In this document: piece by piece, positions 1 through 11,527 of the stretch
Layout: every line of letters starts with the position of its first letter
How positions within the stretch are numbered: the first letter of the stretch is position 1
Assembly: GCA_001414345.1 (NCBI GenBank)
Contig: LLCB01000395.1
Location: 1 to 46,504 of the forward strand
DNA: 46,504 nt
Reading direction: 5' to 3'
From: Hymenoscyphus infarciens
Taxonomy: Eukaryota > Ascomycota > Leotiomycetes > Helotiales > Helotiaceae
Notes under the pieces: model-generated
What the model saw: only the letters and a program-made list of their open reading frames with translations
Databases searched by the model: none
What the model was told of the DNA's origin: nothing
Translations under genes and position numbers: made by a program

Positions 1-130
1 GTGGAGGAATCTGGTCCCTAGAAAATAAGATTTTTTAGCCTTACGCTGTTCTTATCGCTGCAGCGTTAGATGGATTCTATGAAGACTGTGCTGAGTTAGC
101 GATGTCGCACGTGCTGATACAGTGGTTGAG

Positions 131-148
131 CCCCCCCCCCCCCCCCCC
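131..148. repeat. poly-C tract of 18 nt upstream of the transporter gene
   Basis: An uninterrupted run of 18 C lies about 157 nt before the transporter start codon. It falls in the promoter or 5' leader. Such tracts are length-unstable and are frequent sequencing or assembly trouble spots, so the exact length is uncertain. Confidence 0.9.
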
Positions 149-305
149 AGCTCCAACAAGACCCATTATTCCTTCACATAAAGTCGCCCACTTCCCCTTT
201 CACTTGCCTTCTTTCGCCTCTCCTTCCTCTTTTGTGGTACCTAGTGATTTCCTCTTCGAATTCCTCTACTCGCAGTCCTTTGACTACTTCGGACATTCGA
301 TAATC

Positions 306-1978
306 ATGTTTGGTAAAAAGAAGACCACCACCCCGGTGGTAGAAGGCGATTCTGGTACCGAGCAATACGTTCAGAATGTCGATCCTTTGGCAGCAACTTC
401 AAAGACAAGATGGGAACGACTCTGGCCTGCCATGGCTTGTGGTTCGGGTCTCTTCTCTGATGGTTACATTAACAATGCAAGGCATCTCTCCCTTGACTTA
501 TCCCATATTTCCTAATAAATAAATAGGTTATCGGTTCCGTTTCCACTATCCTGAAAAAACTCTACGGCACAGCCTATACCGGTTCGAGTGCCCAAGCGAA
601 TATTTCCGCCATTACATTTGCCGGAACTGTGGTTGGAATGATTATCTTTGGATACACGAGTGATAAATGGTCTCGGTCAAACTCGCTTATGCTTTCTACA
701 ATCATTCTGACAGTTTTCGCCGCGTTGGGTTCTGCCTCATACGGGTACCATGGAAGTCTTGGTGGAATGTTTGCTGCTCTTACCGCTTATCGTTTCCTCG
801 TCGGTATCGGTATTGGAGGAGAATATCCCGCTGGTTCAGTCGCATGCTCTGAAGCCACGGGAGAATTGAAAGCTGGATCTCGAAACCGATGGTTTATCAT
901 ATTTACGAACGTGATGATTGATTTTGGTTTCGTTGTGGGCGCTTTTATACCTTACTTATTAGTTGTCATCTGCACAGAGGATCATTTGCGAGCTGCGTGG
1001 AGAATCTCTTTGGGACTTGGTGTTGTACCTCCAATGCTCCTCATTTACCTTCGTCTGAAGCTCAAGGAACCAGAAGAGTTCAAGAGGCATGTTTGCTTTC
1101 ATCAAACTAAGTAATGATTTCAAACGACTAACAAAATTCAGGGAGAGTATGAAAAATACCAAGATCCCATATGGACTCGTTCTCAAGTTTTATGGTCCAA
1201 GACTATTGGTTGTCAGCTTGATTTGGTTCATTTATGATGTATGTTATCCCATTCCCTTTCAGTCAATTACTAATTTTGATAGTTCTCCACATACTCGTTC
1301 GGTATTTACTCTTCAGCCATTCTCGCCAACATCTTGCCAAAGACAGCCCCCTTGTCTCAGTCATTTGGATGGAACACCGTCGTCAATCTTTTCTACATCC
1401 CAGGAGCTATCCTCGGTTCCTTCTTTTCCGACTTGGTTGGTCCCAAATACGCCCTGTCCATCGGAGTGACCCTTCAAGGACTTGTCGGCTTCATCATGGC
1501 TGGACTTTACCCTACTCTCTCGCAACAATCTCACGTTGCTGGTTTCGCCGTAGTCTACGGAATCTTCTTATCCTTGGGAGAATTCGGCCCAGGTGATAAC
1601 ATTGGATTGATTGCCTCAAAGACGTGCGCTACCGGAATTCGAGGCCAATACTATGCTACAGCCGCTGCCATTGGCAAGATCGGAGCTTTCGTTGGAACAT
1701 ATGTTTTCCCATATATCGAGAAAGCTGGAGGATCGAACGCGAACGCTACTGCGCAATATCCTTTCTATGTCTCGAGTGCTCTTTGCATCTTCAGTGCTAT
1801 TATCACCATGGTCTTTATTCCTCATATTGGACAGGATACTATCACGTCCGAGGATATCAAGTTCAGAGCCTATCTTGAATCTAATGGATGGGATACTTCC
1901 CAACTTGGCACGGTTAAGGGCGAGAGTACTCTTGAGGGTGGCATTTCACCAAAGGAGGAGACGTTGAAGAAGGAATAA
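306..1978 (+). CDS. MFS transporter, GIT1-like glycerophosphoinositol/phosphate:H+ symporter family
   Basis: Predicted exons are 306-476, 527-1086, 1142-1238 and 1283-1978, giving 507 residues; S. cerevisiae Git1 is about 518. Visible features are the N-terminal DGYINNVIGS region created by joining exons 1 and 2, the MFS loop GYTSDKWSR between TM2 and TM3, the helix signature GIGIGGEYPAG, and several further hydrophobic helices (FIYDFSTYSFGIYSS, LGEFGPGDN). The family imports glycerophosphodiesters or inorganic phosphate across the plasma membrane by proton symport; the substrate cannot be read from sequence. Intron 1 (477-526) has no usable GT donor: the conserved NN|VIGS junction needs a GC donor (GCAAGG). 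Intron 2 (1087-1141) is best read as GCATGT...CAG, restoring EEFKRESMKN; a GT alternative at 1091 with an acceptor at 1145 keeps frame but has a poor donor. Intron 3 (1239-1282) is normal GTATGT...TAG. The start at 306 was chosen because the protein then begins at the usual family position; an in-frame upstream ATG at 102 would translate the poly-C tract. Confidence 0.85.
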
Positions 1979-2789
1979 ATTTGTCGGGGAAATGCGTTGC
2001 TAGTTAATACTAGATATCCTTAATGGTACATAGGAACTCGGACATAATCAAATAATCTTTAATTTGACATGAATATGATTGCGAGAAAAAGTTGATTACT
2101 TAACTAGTCTACCAGGGGGTGTAGGAATTCGGAACTGGTCACGAGCAGAGTACCTTCACACTACTCTCTCAATAGGACTGGGAAAATTAATTTGATTATC
2201 CTACGAGACTACAACAATGAGATTTATGTTGTCTTCATTGTTCTGCAAAAGGGGAAGGTGCTTTAGACTACAGTCACGAATTCCTACAACCCCTGGTGGT
2301 CCAAAAATGGTCCCTGAAAACCACGCAACCTTCTCACCAAATCTCGGGTGCAGATTGTTTCAGTATGATTCTGCCATCCGCGGCGAGACCGACTTCCGGT
2401 GCCCATACCCATAACTTGAATGCTTCTCCTACGGTAGAGCCGCCGTCGATGTTACTACAAATGTGGCGTTTACCTACGCTGCAAGTATACCATGCACCCC
2501 TCACCTCAGGATCCTTCGTAAAAGATCGAGATCCTACCTGTTGCAAGAATGCTTTGTATAAGAGAGTAAGAGAAGTAAGGGATTATATACACGTTAGGAT
2601 AACTTCTAGAGTATTCTATATTATATAATTAGCCTTAATTCTTGATTAGAAATCTTCTCCTGGGTGTTGTTTAGAAACCTAACACTACCCAACAATCGCC
2701 TTGGATTTATCTGACAATTGAGATCAGCACAAACAGCGAAATTCATATCAGAAGTCAGACGCACTTGCTATTGTAAAAAGTCGCCCATA
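1979..2789. other. Intergenic region, no gene seen
   Basis: This holds the transporter 3' region and the promoter of the oxidoreductase. Composition is normal and not RIP-mutated. The short open frames here have no recognisable protein features and no splice structure. Nothing else is supported. Confidence 0.6.
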
Positions 2790-4148
2790 ATGGCATCAGT
2801 TGTTGGATTTGTGAAGCGGGTATGGACCGTGGTCAATCCTCCGCAGCCTGCCAAATCCGAGAATGCGATACGGATTGGATTGTTGGGCGCAAGTAACATT
2901 GGGCGAGTTTCTTACCCTCTCTAGGCTATGAGTGGAAATGCTAATCCTATTTCGCAGACCAATCGCCATCATCAATCCAGCTCGATCCCACCCCGAAGTT
3001 ATCATCGCAGCAGTCGCAGCTCGAGACGAAACAAAAGCAAAGAAATACGCCGAGAAATACGGGATTCCCACAACCTTCTCGAGCTATCAAGGTACTCCTC
3101 ACCTCCCCCGTTATCACTTCGCAAACTCACATTCGCAGAGCTAATAGATGACCCCTCCATCGACGCCGTATACATCCCCCTCCCTAACGGCCTCCACTAC
3201 GAATGGGCCATCAAGTCCCTCCAAGCCGGGAAACACATCCTCCTTGAGAAACCCAGCGTCTCCAACTCGACACAAGCGCATTCCCTCTTCACACATCCCC
3301 TCCTCCTTACTCCAAATCCGAAAACCGGGAAAACCCCCATACTACTTGAAGCCTTCCACTCCCTCTTCCACCCCGCATTTCAAACCTTCCTCTCCCTCCT
3401 CGATCGCCCCAACATCAAACATGTCGCAACCACAAACTCTGCCCCCAAACTCCTCTTCCCGAAAGATGATATCAGGTTCCTTTACGACCTTGCGGGAGGA
3501 GCTCTGATGGATTGCGGGACATATAATATCATGGCTTTACGAAACATATTTGGCGAGGAGCCCGTGGAGTGTTTAGAAGCTGGGATTCGACACATGCCCA
3601 AGGGCTCCGATCCTATATGCGAGGAAGCGGTGACTGCGAAGTGGAAATGGGAGAATGGGGCAATTGGAGAGCTAGATGCGGATTTGAGACTATCGATCAG
3701 GTGGGGCGGATGGTTTGGATGGGTGCCTTGGCTTCGTACTCCGGTAGCTAGGGTTCGACATCGCGAGCGGGTGGTTCCTGGGGAGGAGGGCAGGGAACAT
3801 GTGGTTGTGAGGACGGTGGAGATGTGGAATTTTTTGATGCCGTTTGTGTGGCATAGCATTAGGGTTACGGAGGAACATAGTGTGAGGGAGGTGGGGAGTA
3901 AGAAGGTTGTCAAGAAGTGGACGGAGAGGGAGACGAAGAAGGCGTATAATTGGTCGGAAGGAGGGAAGAAAGGAGAGGTTTGGTGGACTACTTATCGGTG
4001 TCAACTTGAGGAGTTTGTTAATAGGGTTAGAGGGAGAGAGGGGAGTGGAGTTTGGATGGATGGGGATAATTCTGTTAAGCAGATGGAGATGATTGACAGC
4101 GCTTATAAGAAGGCCGGTGTCCCTATTAGACCTGGCGAGGTCCAGTAG
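2790..4148 (+). CDS. Gfo/Idh/MocA-family NAD(P)-dependent oxidoreductase (dihydrodiol / D-xylose dehydrogenase-like)
   Basis: Exons are 2790-2902, 2958-3091 and 3139-4148, giving 418 residues. The N-terminal Rossmann fold is shown by IRIGLLGASNIG (residues about 28-38) followed by PARSHPEVIIAAVAARD. The family EKP motif is at about 119-121 (HILLEKPSVSN), where Lys is the usual catalytic residue, followed by EAFHSLFHPAF and GGALMDCGTYNIMALRNIFG, typical of the fungal dihydrodiol dehydrogenase / D-xylose 1-dehydrogenase (NADP+) group. It probably oxidises a sugar or cyclic diol with NAD(P) in the cytosol; the substrate is not identifiable. Intron 1 (2903-2957) must start with GC (GCGAGT) to keep the frame and give SNIGPIAIINPARSHPEV; the only nearby GT, at 2907, gives the wrong phase. 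Intron 2 (3092-3138) is GTACTC...CAG. The coding strand is C-rich in the first half of exon 3 and G-rich in the second half, a compositional skew with no obvious meaning. Confidence 0.87.
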
Positions 4149-4807
4149 GTCAATTGGTATGGGTTTGGAATAGGGGAGTCAATGGAGGTGTTTTTGAAGA
4201 GTTGTTGATACTCTGGAGAGCTTGGAGTTAAATTTGGATGAGTGACTTTCTTGGACTTGACTTGCCTTTTCCCAGCTCTATTACTCTCTTTTCTTCTTTC
4301 AATCTATGCCTTCTTGGTGGCTGGCTAGACATTGGGAAGAATCAGGATATGTTTCCGAAGATCTAATCGTCTTCGTGGAGTTACTAGATTGTTATAAATC
4401 GAACTCATTTCTATTTCTAAATTAAAAGAATATGGTCTGTTCAACTTTCATCTGAACTCTGCTTGTTTTTCCTAAGCGTATAGGACAATTGAAAAAGTGC
4501 GAGATCGTGTTACCTACTTCAGCGAATTCGGTGCTGATATTTGCTTTCATCTGATCTCGATTCATAATTCTTAAAGAAATAATAAATTTGCGACTTCATT
4601 TCTAATTCACCAAGTATATTTGATTTCATCTGCTTTATACTTCTTATTCTTCAACATCTGGGACAATGTGGCGCAACTGTAAAATCACCTTTTTTAATAT
4701 CAACCTTCACCTCCTTTTAAAGACACGAGTAAATATCATAAGTTGCTTCACTTCCCTAGACTTCATCGGCACAAAGGGACGGGTTGAAACGGAGCGGCGA
4801 ATGTTGC
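4149..4807. other. Intergenic region between oxidoreductase and transposon
   Basis: This is the oxidoreductase 3' region plus ordinary spacer. CpA and TpG are present, so RIP has not leaked into it. The stretch just before the transposon, about 4770-4813, is GC-richer and matches in style the sequence just after the element at 8674-8720, as expected if the element split one GC-rich target. No gene is seen. Confidence 0.6.
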
Positions 4808-4813
4808 CTCGGC
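4808..4813. repeat. Left target-site duplication CTCGGC
   Basis: The hexamer CTCGGC abuts the left TIR and is repeated exactly after the right TIR at 8668-8673. A TA dinucleotide duplication is formally also possible, because the TIR itself begins with TA. Confidence 0.75.
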
Positions 4814-4990
4814 TATGGTGGCTGTTAGCGACCCTCTCGGACATTTTGGAAAATCGACTTTTTGGCGTATTAGCGCCTAAATATATAATAATTTAAAGTA
4901 CTCTACTACCACCTTTTATACTTAATTATGCTTCAAAGTTAAGAGAATTGCATATTAAGGCTATTCGATCGTACTAAAATTATATATACT
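4814..4990 (+). repeat. Left terminal inverted repeat of the transposon
   Basis: It pairs with the reverse complement of about 8503-8667. The first 49 bases differ by a single G/A. A 9-bp insertion in the left arm (around GGCGTATTAG) explains the length difference. The left arm keeps some CpA and TpG that are TpA in the right arm, so the two arms were mutated unevenly. Confidence 0.88.
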
Positions 4991-6008
4991 CGATTATTAT
5001 AGAAGTTATAGTTGTCGAAAAGGTGCGATTTAAGGTCCTCGCTCCTATACGCCTTATACTCTAGATCCTACTATTATCCTCCTACTACTACTTTTATATA
5101 CTCATAGATTCGTAATTCTCTTCTATATACCTCTTTTATATACTATCGCTACTATACCTTTTTACCTTATTTATAGAAAGCTTATTAGTAGTATCTTTTA
5201 TAATAAATATAGCTATAACTAAAATACTACTATATCTTAAGCTAAGCTTTAAAAGCCTTAAATTTAGAAGAAACCTACTATAAAATTTAAGAGTATTTCT
5301 AAGAGTAAGAAAGCAATCGAATTACTCTCCTCCTCTAACAACGAGTATTAGCGAGATTATAATAGTAATAACTCCTCTATTACTAATTCGTTAAAGTTTA
5401 GAGATTATACTAAGAAAGCTATTAAGCTAAGAAATAAAGCTAGAAAGAAGGATAAAGCTATAAAGGATCGACTTAAAAGGAGAGACGACTTTAGTTCTAA
5501 TCTTTACTATTAAAAGAAAGCTATCTTCTACTAAACTATTTATATATAGTTATATAAGCGTCCTCTAAAAAAGGCTACTTTTATAAGTACTATAGCGACC
5601 TATTAATTTAAAAAAGACGTACTAATTAGTACTAGAGACTAGGTTAATAAGTTTTTATAAAAACTTATTAATTTATTAGATATATATACTAAGTATAACG
5701 AAGTATATTAGAAGATACTATAAAAGGAGTTCGATAGTAGAAAAGCTAAATTTAGAATCTTAATAAGTAGTACTTAGCCTATAGTAATCTACGTCTTTAA
5801 AGAAGTAGATATAGAGAATAGTATAATAGTGGCTAATCTTAAGAGTATATATAAGCCTAAATAAGTAATATACGTCTTCTTTCTAGTAATCTATAAAGAG
5901 AAGTTACTATTTATTAAAAAGGAGAAACTAAAGCTAAAAAAGGGTAAGAAGGCGTTATTACTATTACTAATAATTTATAAGGCATCTACTAGTAAAAGGT
6001 TAGCTTAA

Positions 6009-6239
6009 TTGTTATCTTTATTTAAAGGTTTAAACTTATTAAATTCTAGAGCTAAATCGTCTATTAAGAAGACTAAATTAGAGCCTTTAGTAGAAGAGAA
6101 TAAGCCAGTTAAATTCGAGGCTCTAGAAGAGGTATTACTAGTAATAAAGGATAAAGTAGTAAAGGATAAGATAGTAAAAGATAAACTAGAGGTTAATTAT
6201 AGAAGTATAGGAAAGAGGTTATCTTATACTTCTAAGTAA
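6009..6239 (+). pseudogene. Open remnant inside the transposon, Lys-rich
   Basis: A 76-codon open stretch encodes a charged segment with the recurring tripeptide KDK (residues about 47-59). It lies upstream of the catalytic-core remnant on the same strand, in a different reading phase. It may be part of the element's N-terminal or accessory protein region. No domain is recognised, and it is unlikely to be expressed on its own. Confidence 0.35.
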
Positions 6240-7335
6240 TTTAAATCTCCTATATACTAGTATTAAGCCTTAATTTTAGTTAGAATTTATTTAAAATAGA
6301 GTTTTCTTCTTTTAGTATAATAACGTTAATGTTTTACCTATCTTTTATTTCTTTTATTTTAAATTAAAAATAGAAGCTATTTAGATATAGATAAATACTT
6401 TCTCTTATAAAAAGTATTTAATTAGATATTATTATAATACTTTAAAGTAGCTTTATAATAAGTAAGGTTATTAAGAAGTTTTCCTCGCTTTCTAAAAAAT
6501 CGTGTTATATAACTCTAATATTATATTAACTCTACTAGAACTCTACTTTATTATAGGTTTAAAAATAATTATATACTTAAATTAATTAACTTTATATCTA
6601 AATTACATTTCTCTTATATTTCTCTTATATTTCTCTTCTATTTCTCTTATATTTCTGCCTAGTTCTTTTAAATAGCTCTTAGTTATAATAATTAGCCTAG
6701 TAAAGTAGGTAGTAGCTAGAGAGGAGTTATATAATTTATATATAATAAAAGGAAAGCCTCTTATATATATAATAGAAAGGATAGCTACTAAAGAGTTAAT
6801 TATAAAGTAAGTTAAATTTACTCTATTACTATAGAGTAAATATATACTAATATTTAATAGTAAAAAGACCTTTTAACGTAAGTTTAAGGCTTAGAACTTT
6901 CTTATAAAAATTCCTAATATTATTAACGATTTAGAGACTATTTAAATAGCTATAAAGTTATAGTATAAGGACTTTATTTATAAGAAAATCCTACGTATAC
7001 TTAATTAATTTAAGAGTATACTAATATCTGATTAATAGCTTTAAAAGCTTTAAATATATTAAAAGCTCTTACTTTGTTAAATAGAACCTTCTACGCTTAA
7101 GTAAGATACTACTCTTATTAACACTATTATAAATAAATTTAAATCTAGCTAAGTAACCTAATATAGCTATTATACTATATATATTTACTTTTATTATAAG
7201 CTAAGCTTCTTTATTAGTAAAAGAGAGATTACTTAATTAAATTAGTAGATAATACCTATATTTACTAAGGCTAGGAAGAATATTCTTAAGAGAGTTTATA
7301 AGTAGTTTATTATTAAGAGACTAAATTAGGTATAA

Positions 7336-7650
7336 AGCGTCGACGACTATAATAAATTATCCTTTTATAACTTCTAGATATATAGATTTATTAATACCTA
7401 CTTATATAAGATGTTAAGATGTTTTATTAGCCTTTCTAACTATACCTAGATCATAGTTATAAAGTACTACCTTCGATTAGTACATAAATATAGCTTTCTA
7501 AAAGTAGTATAAGTAGATAAAGGTATAGAGACTCTTTTAATAGTAGTATACTATCTTCTTTTATAGTATAAAAAGAAGTCTAATTTAAGAATATTAAAGA
7601 CCTAGGTATATAGTACTTCTACTAAAAACTAGCGTATTAAGTAATAGTAG
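7336..7650 (+). pseudogene. Integrase-type DDE transposase core, RIP-inactivated
   Basis: In one unbroken phase (codons starting at positions equal to 1 mod 3) the direct reading gives SVDDYNKL at 7336-7359 with the first catalytic Asp codon at 7342. VDKGIET follows at 7513-7533 with the second Asp codon at 7516, then TSTKN-stop-RIK at 7615-7641, where the catalytic Glu position is now Lys (codon 7639). Spacings are 58 and 41 codons. These correspond to the conserved VDGYDKL, AD-G-E and TS-NQRIE-WW blocks of the eukaryotic integrase-core transposases. Every departure is a C-to-T or G-to-A change expected from RIP: the stop at 7630 from a Gln codon, and the stops at 7642-7650 in the Trp-Trp region. 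Confidence 0.75.
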
Positions 7651-8502
7651 TATACTCTAATTAATTAATAAACTTCTTAGTAGATAGAATACTTTTAAGC
7701 GCTTAAATAAAAGAGTCTTTTCAACAGTTTAAAGTACGATTAGATCGCCTTATAATATATTTATATAGACGTTATCTACTACTAAATCGACGAGTTTATT
7801 AAGACTTATAATATATACTCTATTTAAAAGTAATATTAGTAATAGTAGAAAGTGTTATAAGAGAAGCTAGATAAGATATATAATTATTAGAACGATAACG
7901 CTAGAAACTATAAGTATAAGGCCGATCTAGAGATATAGAAGAATCTTTAAAAAGAGGTCTCTTTTTATAATAATATTAAGTATCTTAATAATAATACTTA
8001 TATAGTATATAATAAGATTAAAGCGGGTTAGCTTAAAGCTAGTAATAAAGACTTTAACCTTTTTAATAAGATATAGTTAGAGCTTAATATACTATATACT
8101 CGATTTTACTTATATCTTCGTATAGAATTATATACTAAGAGACACGTCTATTGAATAAAGGAATTAGTTATACTAGTAGAAGAGGAGAACCTTATTAATA
8201 CTATAAAGGCTCTTACGCTTAAGATAGAGGAAGAGATAGGTAATAGACCTAAGCATTATAGTAGAAAGTATAAATAGAACGTTATAGTATATATAAATAC
8301 TAACTAGCTTTTATAGAATAACTAAGAGTGATATATTGAACTTAATAAAGAAGAAGAAGAGGAAGTAAAGGGAGATAATAATAGTAGAATATACTTCGAG
8401 CCTAGTCCTCCTAAATAAGTAGATTTTAGGTTGTCTAGGGTGTTACTAAAAGAGGTGTAAATACTGGTTTTAAAGCGCTAATAATACTATAATTTATTAA
8501 AT

Positions 8503-8667
8503 ATATATACTTTTAGTATACCTAAATAGCCTTAATATATAATTCTCTTAACTTTAAAGTATAATTAAGTATAAAAGGTAGTAGTGGAGTATATTGAATT
8601 ATAATATATTTAGGCGTAAAAAGTCGATTTTCTAAAATGTCCGAGAGGGTCGCTAACAGCCACCATA
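8503..8667 (-). repeat. Right terminal inverted repeat of the transposon
   Basis: This is the reverse complement of the left arm, ending CAGCCACCATA at 8657-8667. The inner boundary is approximate because RIP blurs the alignment. Confidence 0.85.
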
Positions 8668-8673
8668 CTCGGC
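8668..8673. repeat. Right target-site duplication CTCGGC
   Basis: It is identical to 4808-4813 and immediately abuts the right TIR. Confidence 0.75.
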
Positions 8674-9241
8674 TCCCGAGGGGAGCGCCCCGGCCGCTCC
8701 TGATTCGGCGACATAGTGCGTCATGGAAAAAGTCGATGCGCGCAGGAAGCACATGTAAGAGCTGTTTGTTTCCACATGCAATGCCCAAGAAATAGACTAA
8801 CAAAGGAGCTTCGGCTAGGGATGAGACTTTACGAGAAACTTCCAGCGAGAGCGGAAAAAGAAAACAATTTCCAAGAGGAGGTTAATTCAAGGTAAATAGG
8901 AGGGTTGAAGAATGCAATGCTAGAGAATGGGATTCCCAGCTACCTTACTTTACTTGGGGACCTCTTGTCCATTTCTGGGCGCTTTCTCCCCTTCTCCCCT
9001 CATCCGCGCGGGGTCGGCTCTGTCTACCGAATGCACCCCCCTTTGCCGTGGTCCAGTTAGTTATAGTCTGTGAGCCAATGCCTGGGATCGTTGATACATA
9101 AAGACCCCTCCCGTCGCCTTGTCACTTGCCGAGACGAACATTCCAGACTCCGTTCTACCCAAAAACAACAACACTGCGTAGACTGATCCGTTAATTCGAG
9201 CCCTTTTCCTATCAACAGCTTCACGAAGAAGAGATACCAAG
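8674..9241 (+). promoter_or_regulatory. Upstream region of malate synthase
   Basis: This is the 568-nt gap between the transposon and the malate synthase start. It contains C/T-rich stretches (8983-9005) and a GCGGGG at 9008-9013 that fits the CreA carbon-repression consensus SYGGRG. Fungal malate synthase genes are known to be repressed by glucose and induced by acetate or fatty acids, but one short match is weak evidence. GC-rich palindromic sequence sits at about 8671-8690. No gene is seen. Confidence 0.4.
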
Positions 9242-10992
9242 ATGGCTACTACCGACTCCATCCTCCAGGGTGTCAACATTTTGGGCACAATCAATGCCTC
9301 TCATAAGAAGATCTTAACTCCAGATGCTCTTGCATTTCTCGCCCTCCTTCACCGTTCTTTTAATGGCACACGAAAGGAACTTCTACAACGACGAGTTATT
9401 AGACAGGCCGAGTTGGATAAGGGATCATTGCCAGACTTTCTGCCAGAAACAAAACATATCAGAGAGAATGATGCGTGGAAGGGAGCTCGACCAGCACCAG
9501 GTCTGATTGATCGCAGAGTAGAGATTACGGGTCCAACCGATCGAAAGATGATTGTGAATGCCTTGAACTCCAATGTTTGGACATATATGGCAGATTTGGA
9601 AGGTATTTCTCATTCTCGATTGTTTCGGGATCTTATGCTAACTACTTTCCACCAGATTCGAGTGCTCCAACTTGGGATAATATGATCAACGGACAAGTCA
9701 ATCTCTACGATGCCATTCGAAAACAGGTCGATTTCAAACAAGGAGGAAAAGATTACAAACTCCGAACCGATCGTACCCTACCCACGCTTATTGTTCGACC
9801 TCGAGGCTGGCACTTGGATGAGAAACATTTGACAATTGATGGGGAGCCAATTTCTGGCAGTCTTTTCGATTTCGGTTTATACTTCTTTCACAATGCCAAG
9901 GAACTCGTCAAGACCGGGTCTGGACCATATTTCTACCTCCCAAAAATGGAATCACATCTCGAGGCACGATTATGGAATGATGTTTTCAATTTGGCACAAG
10001 ATTTTATTGCCATCCCAAGAGGAACGATTCGAGGAACGGTATTGATCGAAACGATATTGGCTGCCTTCGAGATGGACGAGATTATCTATGAGCTTCGGGA
10101 TCATAGTTCCGGATTGAACTGCGGACGTTGGGATTACATTTTCAGTGTCATCAAGAAGTTCCGTCAAAATTCCAACTTTATCCTCCCCGATCGATCGGCG
10201 GTTACCATGACTGTCCCATTTATGGATGCCTACGTCAAGCTTTTGATCCAAACATGTCATAAGCGACAAGTCCACGCCATGGGAGGTATGGCCGCTCAAA
10301 TTCCAATCAAGGATGACAAGGCCGCCAACGACAAGGCAATGGAGGGAGTATATGCCGACAAGCTCCGTGAAGTAAAGGCTGGCCACGATGGAACATGGGT
10401 AGCTCACCCAGCTCTAGCATCCATCGCCTCGGAAGTATTCAACAAACACATGCCCACCCCAAACCAAATGTTCATCCGTCGGGAAGACGTGAAAATCGGC
10501 CAGAACGACCTCCTCAACATGAACGTCCCAGGCCAAATCACCGAAGCTGGGATTCGCAAGAATCTCAACATCGGGCTCGGGTACATGGAAGGATGGCTTC
10601 GAGGAGTAGGGTGCGTACCGATTAACTATCTTATGGAGGACGCGGCTACGGCGGAAGTCAGTCGTAGTCAATTGTGGCAGTGGGTGAAACATGGTGTTCC
10701 TACCGCGGAGGGCAAGAAGGTCGATAAGGCTTATGCTCTGAAGCTTTTGAAGGAGCAGGCGGATGAGCTGGCGGGTAAGGGACCAAAGGGGAATAAGTTT
10801 TATCTTGCTGCGCAGTATTTCTCGGGGCAGGTTACGGGTGAGGATTATGCTGACTTTTTGACTTCGTGAGTTTTTCCCCCTCCCCCTATTGATGCTTTTG
10901 ATTGGATGAAGAGTTGCTAATGTTTCGATGATAGGCTTTTGTATAATGAGATTACTAGCGTGGGACCTTCATCACCTGCTTCGAAGTTGTGA
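9242..10992 (+). CDS. acuE: Malate synthase, peroxisomal (glyoxylate cycle)
   Basis: Exons are 9242-9602, 9656-10865 and 10935-10992, giving 542 residues, the normal length for fungal malate synthase. It condenses glyoxylate with acetyl-CoA to malate, allowing growth on acetate and fatty acids. The full family signature [16 protein letters not shown] is at residues 268-283, the RPRGWHLDE segment at about 168-176, and the catalytic Asp is in [10 protein letters not shown] (about D449). The protein ends PASKL, a canonical type-1 peroxisomal targeting signal. The last exon supplies only the final 18 or so residues, so missing it would lose the targeting signal. Introns 9603-9655 (GTATTT...CAG) and 10866-10934 (GTGAGT...TAG) are both canonical. 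The start is preceded by a purine-rich leader ending CCAAG. The symbol follows the Aspergillus name. Confidence 0.97.
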
Positions 10993-11519
10993 TTTGCGGA
11001 GGCGATGGAGTTTTCCAAAATGAAATGTTTTGTATGATAACTTGAAATTGAATTATCTAGCTACCATGACTTATTTGTGAGTACTCGGCATATTCATCGA
11101 GTTGCATTTCAAGTAGCACTTAACTTGTCTCGACAGGAGGGACTTAGAAATTGAACTCTCAAGTTACTCAACCCTGAAAACTCACTCCAGGTTTGTGTCG
11201 TGAAGGCGATTCGATAGCAGAGAAACGAGTTCAAGATTTTTTCGAGATTAAATAAAAGTGCTTTCCAATTATTTTTTGGGTGCTACTGTTTTAGACCAAG
11301 CACTAAGAGATAGAGAGGAAAGACCCCGATTTTGAGGCATAGGCCACCCCGCCAAAACGCTCACCCATCTACAACACTTTAAGCCAAAAATATAACAAAA
11401 ATATCAGTCGATTCCTGAGAATCTAATTGTCAATCGCGAGAAGTTGAAGATGTTTTAAAAAGGTGGTTGTGGTTGTATTCGGGCATGAAGTCGAGGTGTA
11501 TTAAAATAGCATCTTTGTT
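10993..11519. other. Intergenic region downstream of malate synthase
   Basis: This is 3' UTR and ordinary spacer, not RIP-mutated. No coding or RNA signal is recognised. Confidence 0.6.
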
Positions 11520-11527
11520 GCTGTCTC

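Larger units (their letters stand above)
4814..8667 (+). mobile_element. Decayed DNA transposon with long TIRs, IS3EU-like (integrase-type DDE)
   Basis: The element is 3854 bp. Its ends are inverted repeats of about 165-177 bp that begin TATGGTGGCTGTTAGCGACC on both sides, flanked by a 6-bp direct repeat CTCGGC. The interior is AT-rich with CpA/TpG almost absent, so it has been heavily hit by RIP, and no long open frame survives. A fragmented integrase-type catalytic core is still readable on the + strand at about 7336-7650. From family knowledge as I recall it, IS3EU elements have TAY termini, 6-bp target duplications and an rve-like transposase, and all three match. Alternatives are a Mutator-like element (TSD of 8-11 bp expected, not seen) or a Tc1/mariner element (TA target), but the DDE core does not look like mariner. 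Confidence 0.8.

Noticed and set aside
102..305. N-terminal extension of the transporter from an upstream in-frame ATG
   Set aside because: It would translate the poly-C tract into a proline run and add 68 residues unlike family N-termini; the ATG at 306 fits better.
1091..1145. Canonical GT-AG alternative for transporter intron 2
   Set aside because: In frame, but the donor GTTTGC is poor and it replaces the family-like KRESMKN with KRHSMKN. Kept as a possibility, not preferred.
4666..4896. Short ORF sharing the peptide WWLLATLSDILENRLF with an ORF at 8522-8803
   Set aside because: The shared peptide is only the translation of the two arms of the transposon's inverted repeat, not a duplicated gene.
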